Assembly (NCBI GenBank): GCA_033439685.1
Contig: JAUEDM010000001.1
Location: 4,216,001 to 4,280,000, forward strand
Length of the DNA: 64,000 nucleotides
Direction: 5' to 3'
Source of the DNA: Apodospora peruviana
Lineage: Eukaryota; Ascomycota; Sordariomycetes; Sordariales; Lasiosphaeriaceae
Shown here: piece after piece, positions 61,630 through 64,000 of the stretch
How the letters are laid out: every line of letters begins with the position of its first letter
Position numbering within the stretch: position 1 is the first letter of the stretch
The notes under the pieces: generated by a model
Databases searched by the model: none
The model's input: the letters and a program-made list of their open reading frames with translations, nothing else
Told to the model about the DNA's origin: nothing
Made by a program: the position numbers and the translations under genes

Positions 61630-64000
61630 TCACCTACCGCTTCCACTACTCCCACTGCTTCCGTACCCTTGCACGAGACCATGCCTCATCATGGCCCCCT
61701 CATCATGCTCATGCAAAACCGGCGCCTCGTCAACCCGGCTCAGTCCCGTGGTGGAATGATACGCCGTATCCACATTCTCGCTCGGTCCCAGATCGCAGTC
61801 AACACCCAGCCTCCGCCAGGACCCGCCAACCAGCACACCGTAGAAATATCGCCTCCCCATCTCCTTTATCCTGTGTGCGCGCGCTCTGCCACCCAACGTC
61901 GAGACGCCGTCCATGTCTTCCAGCATGTGCGATTGCGATACGTAGTACAACGTGCCGGCAATAGAGCGCGGGTCGACCGGCATGGGGGGCCAACGTACAA
62001 AGAATGACCAGACGAGGACGATAATCAGCAAGCCCAGAGTCACGGCGCTGATCACGGTGCACGCAGTGGCCGCCGAGCTCGTTTGTGCCAGGTTGAAGAA
62101 TATGTTGGACAAGAAGACGGGAAGAAACTCGGAGAGGATGGCGGCAAGCGACGTGGCGAACAGAAAGACATGTCCCTGCTTGACGGCGGCCCAGATGCCC
62201 GAAAACGCGTTCGTCGACGAGGAGAAGAGGATGGACCGCTCGGCCGGTTGGGTGCGCAGAGACATGAGCTGGTATGGTGTCATGAAGCTGACGCCTAGAA
62301 GAGTAATAATGGCGTTAGCTAAGGCAACCGTGGCACGAAGAAAGAAGACTCACTGAGGAAGAACGATTGCCAACAGAATGCAATAATCACGCCAACAATC
62401 GCAGCCACAAACCTAACGCCAAACGTGTTGGAGTTCATAAACTCCCACAGCCGCCCGTTGTCGTATACCTTGCCCCGGTAGCTGAGCGTGACGTGATAGT
62501 AGACGTGGTAGTAGATGATGAAGATTAGCAGTCCAAGTTGAAATGCAATCAGCGCGATCCGCCATGGATACCGCAGCGGCATGAAGGGAAGGTTATTCGG
62601 GCTCGCGCTCCTCCTGTTCGCCGCTGCGGAGGGCTCGATGAGGCCGTCTGAATCACTATCGCCGGGCTGAAGATCTTGCAGGCCGCGCCCCGACTCGTCT
62701 GTCAAGACAATCCCGTACTCTTCCTGACCCATCGCGTTCTGGAAATACCCCAGGCCGTACTGTTTCTGCGACACAACCCTCTTCATCGCTGCCTCGCTGT
62801 TCTGCCTGATGCGGACCTGCGAGTTCCCGGCCAGCGACGCGATGCCCGCAATATTCCAAGGGTTCGCATGCACGCCGGTCGCCCATCGCCTGATGAAGAA
62901 TAGGACAAGTAGGAGCAGGATAATTACCACCACAATAAGACCGATCAACGCGTTGGCCGGGACCGGGCTGACACCTAGTGATGGGCCACACTCGGGGCTC
63001 GCCGTGTTCTGCTGACATTTCCCATGGAGCTTAAGACCGATGGCTTCCGTGGCCAACGGCACCATGAATGAGGCACAGCCGACCATCAAGGTCGTGAGGA
63101 ACGGAACCGGGTGTCCCTGCAACAACGTCACGAATGGCGTGACAAACGTCATGAAGCCGGTGTACTGCATTGTCAGCGTCTCTCTACCCGACCCCCCGCC
63201 GGGTTGGGCAAGCGACTGAAAGGGCTGGTACAACTTTGCGTTGAGATCGATGATTCGCAGCGGGATTATCAGGGCAACGCCAAGTAGCGGAGGCAGGAAC
63301 GTTCCCACGAAAATATCGGCTTCCGTCCATTTAAATACCCTTGTGGAGCCAATTGGAGGGCCTTCTGGGGCAGACGTTGGAGCCGAAGTTGACGATGATG
63401 TGGATGTAAAAGTGCTCGTTGACTTGGACCTCGTCGAGAAGCGTGTCGTGGGGGAAGGAGTTGATGTGATTGTTGTTAACTTTCCTGATATCGTGCTGAG
63501 GAACGTGCTGGGCGCGAAGGTACTGGTGTACGTGCTGAGGACTCCTCCCGAAGACGACACGAATGTTATCGTAATCAGCCCAGTACCTGTCGGGGTTGTT
63601 ACGAGAGTCTCTGTGGTTAAAGTCCCCCCGGCAGTAGTCGTGAAGCTCGTCACTGGAGGGGTGGTGAACATGGTGACAGGAGTGCCATCGATCGTGGTGA
63701 CGAAGCTCGTCGGCACTGGAGTAATTGTGACGACAGTGGGCGTTCCATCAACATTAGTGGTGATCGTGTAGGATATAGGCTGGAATGCCGGTCCTGCTGG
63801 TGGAGTTGTGACCAACAACTGCGTGACTGGCGTACCTGCTACATCAGAGACGCCGGTGTAAGTAATCGGCTGTCCTGGTGTACCAGGCGTCATCACCACC
63901 CCGACTGTGGTAAGCACTCCTCCGGCCATGGAGACCACCGTTTGAGGGGGTGGAGTCTCCACCACGGTCTGCAAGACACCTCCGATCATGGTTGTGATTG
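61630..64000 (-). CDS. large membrane protein, DUF3433-like, 5' end outside window
   Basis: Partial: the frame stays open to the right edge. Exons seen: (beyond 64000)-62354 and 62294-61630, with a 59-bp intron (GTGAGT...CTAG; CTAAC branch site). The visible N-terminal part is a Thr/Ser/Val/Pro-rich ectodomain with repeats of GGxLTT(V/T) and V-T-T-x-D-G-T-P type, likely O-glycosylated. Then come hydrophobic segments, two related blocks (NIAGIASLAG...RIRQNSE... and SIAGTLYYVSQS...), a PWRIALIAFQLG stretch and a final charged Gly/Ser tail. This matches fungal wall/membrane proteins with DUF3433 repeats. An ATG at 63989 exists, but repeats upstream of it suggest the true start lies outside. Confidence 0.75.

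Overview
The window is genomic DNA of a filamentous ascomycete (Pezizomycotina, most likely Sordariomycetes, possibly Sordariales). I infer this from short introns of 49-110 bases with GT-AG ends and CTAAC/CTGAC-like branch sites, a CBM1 cellulose-binding module, a HET-domain gene, an intron-split tRNA, fungus-only membrane families and gene spacing of about one gene per 2.3 kb. Gene models were joined by hand across introns; exon coordinates are given in each entry.

0-10.3 kb: two plant cell wall enzymes (a CE1 esterase with a C-terminal CBM1, and a GH3 beta-xylosidase on the other strand), a small Cys-rich coiled-coil gene between them, a two-RRM RNA-binding protein and a Gfo/Idh/MocA oxidoreductase. 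10.5-20 kb: an SHB17-like histidine phosphatase, an hsp30-type small heat shock protein with a striking six-unit heat shock element array upstream, a YtcJ-type amidohydrolase, a prolyl 4-hydroxylase-like membrane dioxygenase and a polytopic membrane protein.

20-29 kb is the most unusual part. A 941-residue HET protein with a repeat tail lies tail to tail with a gene whose N-terminus looks like the helical N-domains of fungal incompatibility/STAND proteins. Next comes an RBR ubiquitin ligase with an N-myristoylation-type start, a six-copy coding minisatellite, a catalytic Cys codon split by an intron and degenerate extra copies of its own last exon inside its last intron; a decayed fragment of a second RBR copy sits about 0.75 kb upstream. 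A ~125-bp dispersed repeat lies between the HET gene and its neighbour and recurs beside the tRNA gene at 45 kb.

29-38 kb: a dienelactone hydrolase-like/SnoaL-like fusion, an SDR dehydrogenase, nitrate reductase (the only gene of nitrate assimilation here) with GATA and NIT4-like promoter motifs, and a small low-complexity protein. 38-48 kb: an Rck2/Srk1-type stress kinase, a Pro-rich small gene, a split tRNA-Val(UAC) and an AAA+ ATPase. 48-64 kb: a large two-TM protein divergent from the AAA gene, two small secreted proteins, a sterol desaturase-family enzyme, a P450 with an unusual haem loop, a DUF2235 hydrolase with a Cys-rich tail, a conserved membrane protein and a large DUF3433-like membrane protein that runs off the right edge.

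There is no obvious operon-like or complete biosynthetic cluster. The clearest functional groupings are cell wall degradation (left end), stress response (hsp30, Rck2-type kinase) and the incompatibility/ubiquitin-ligase region at 20-29 kb.
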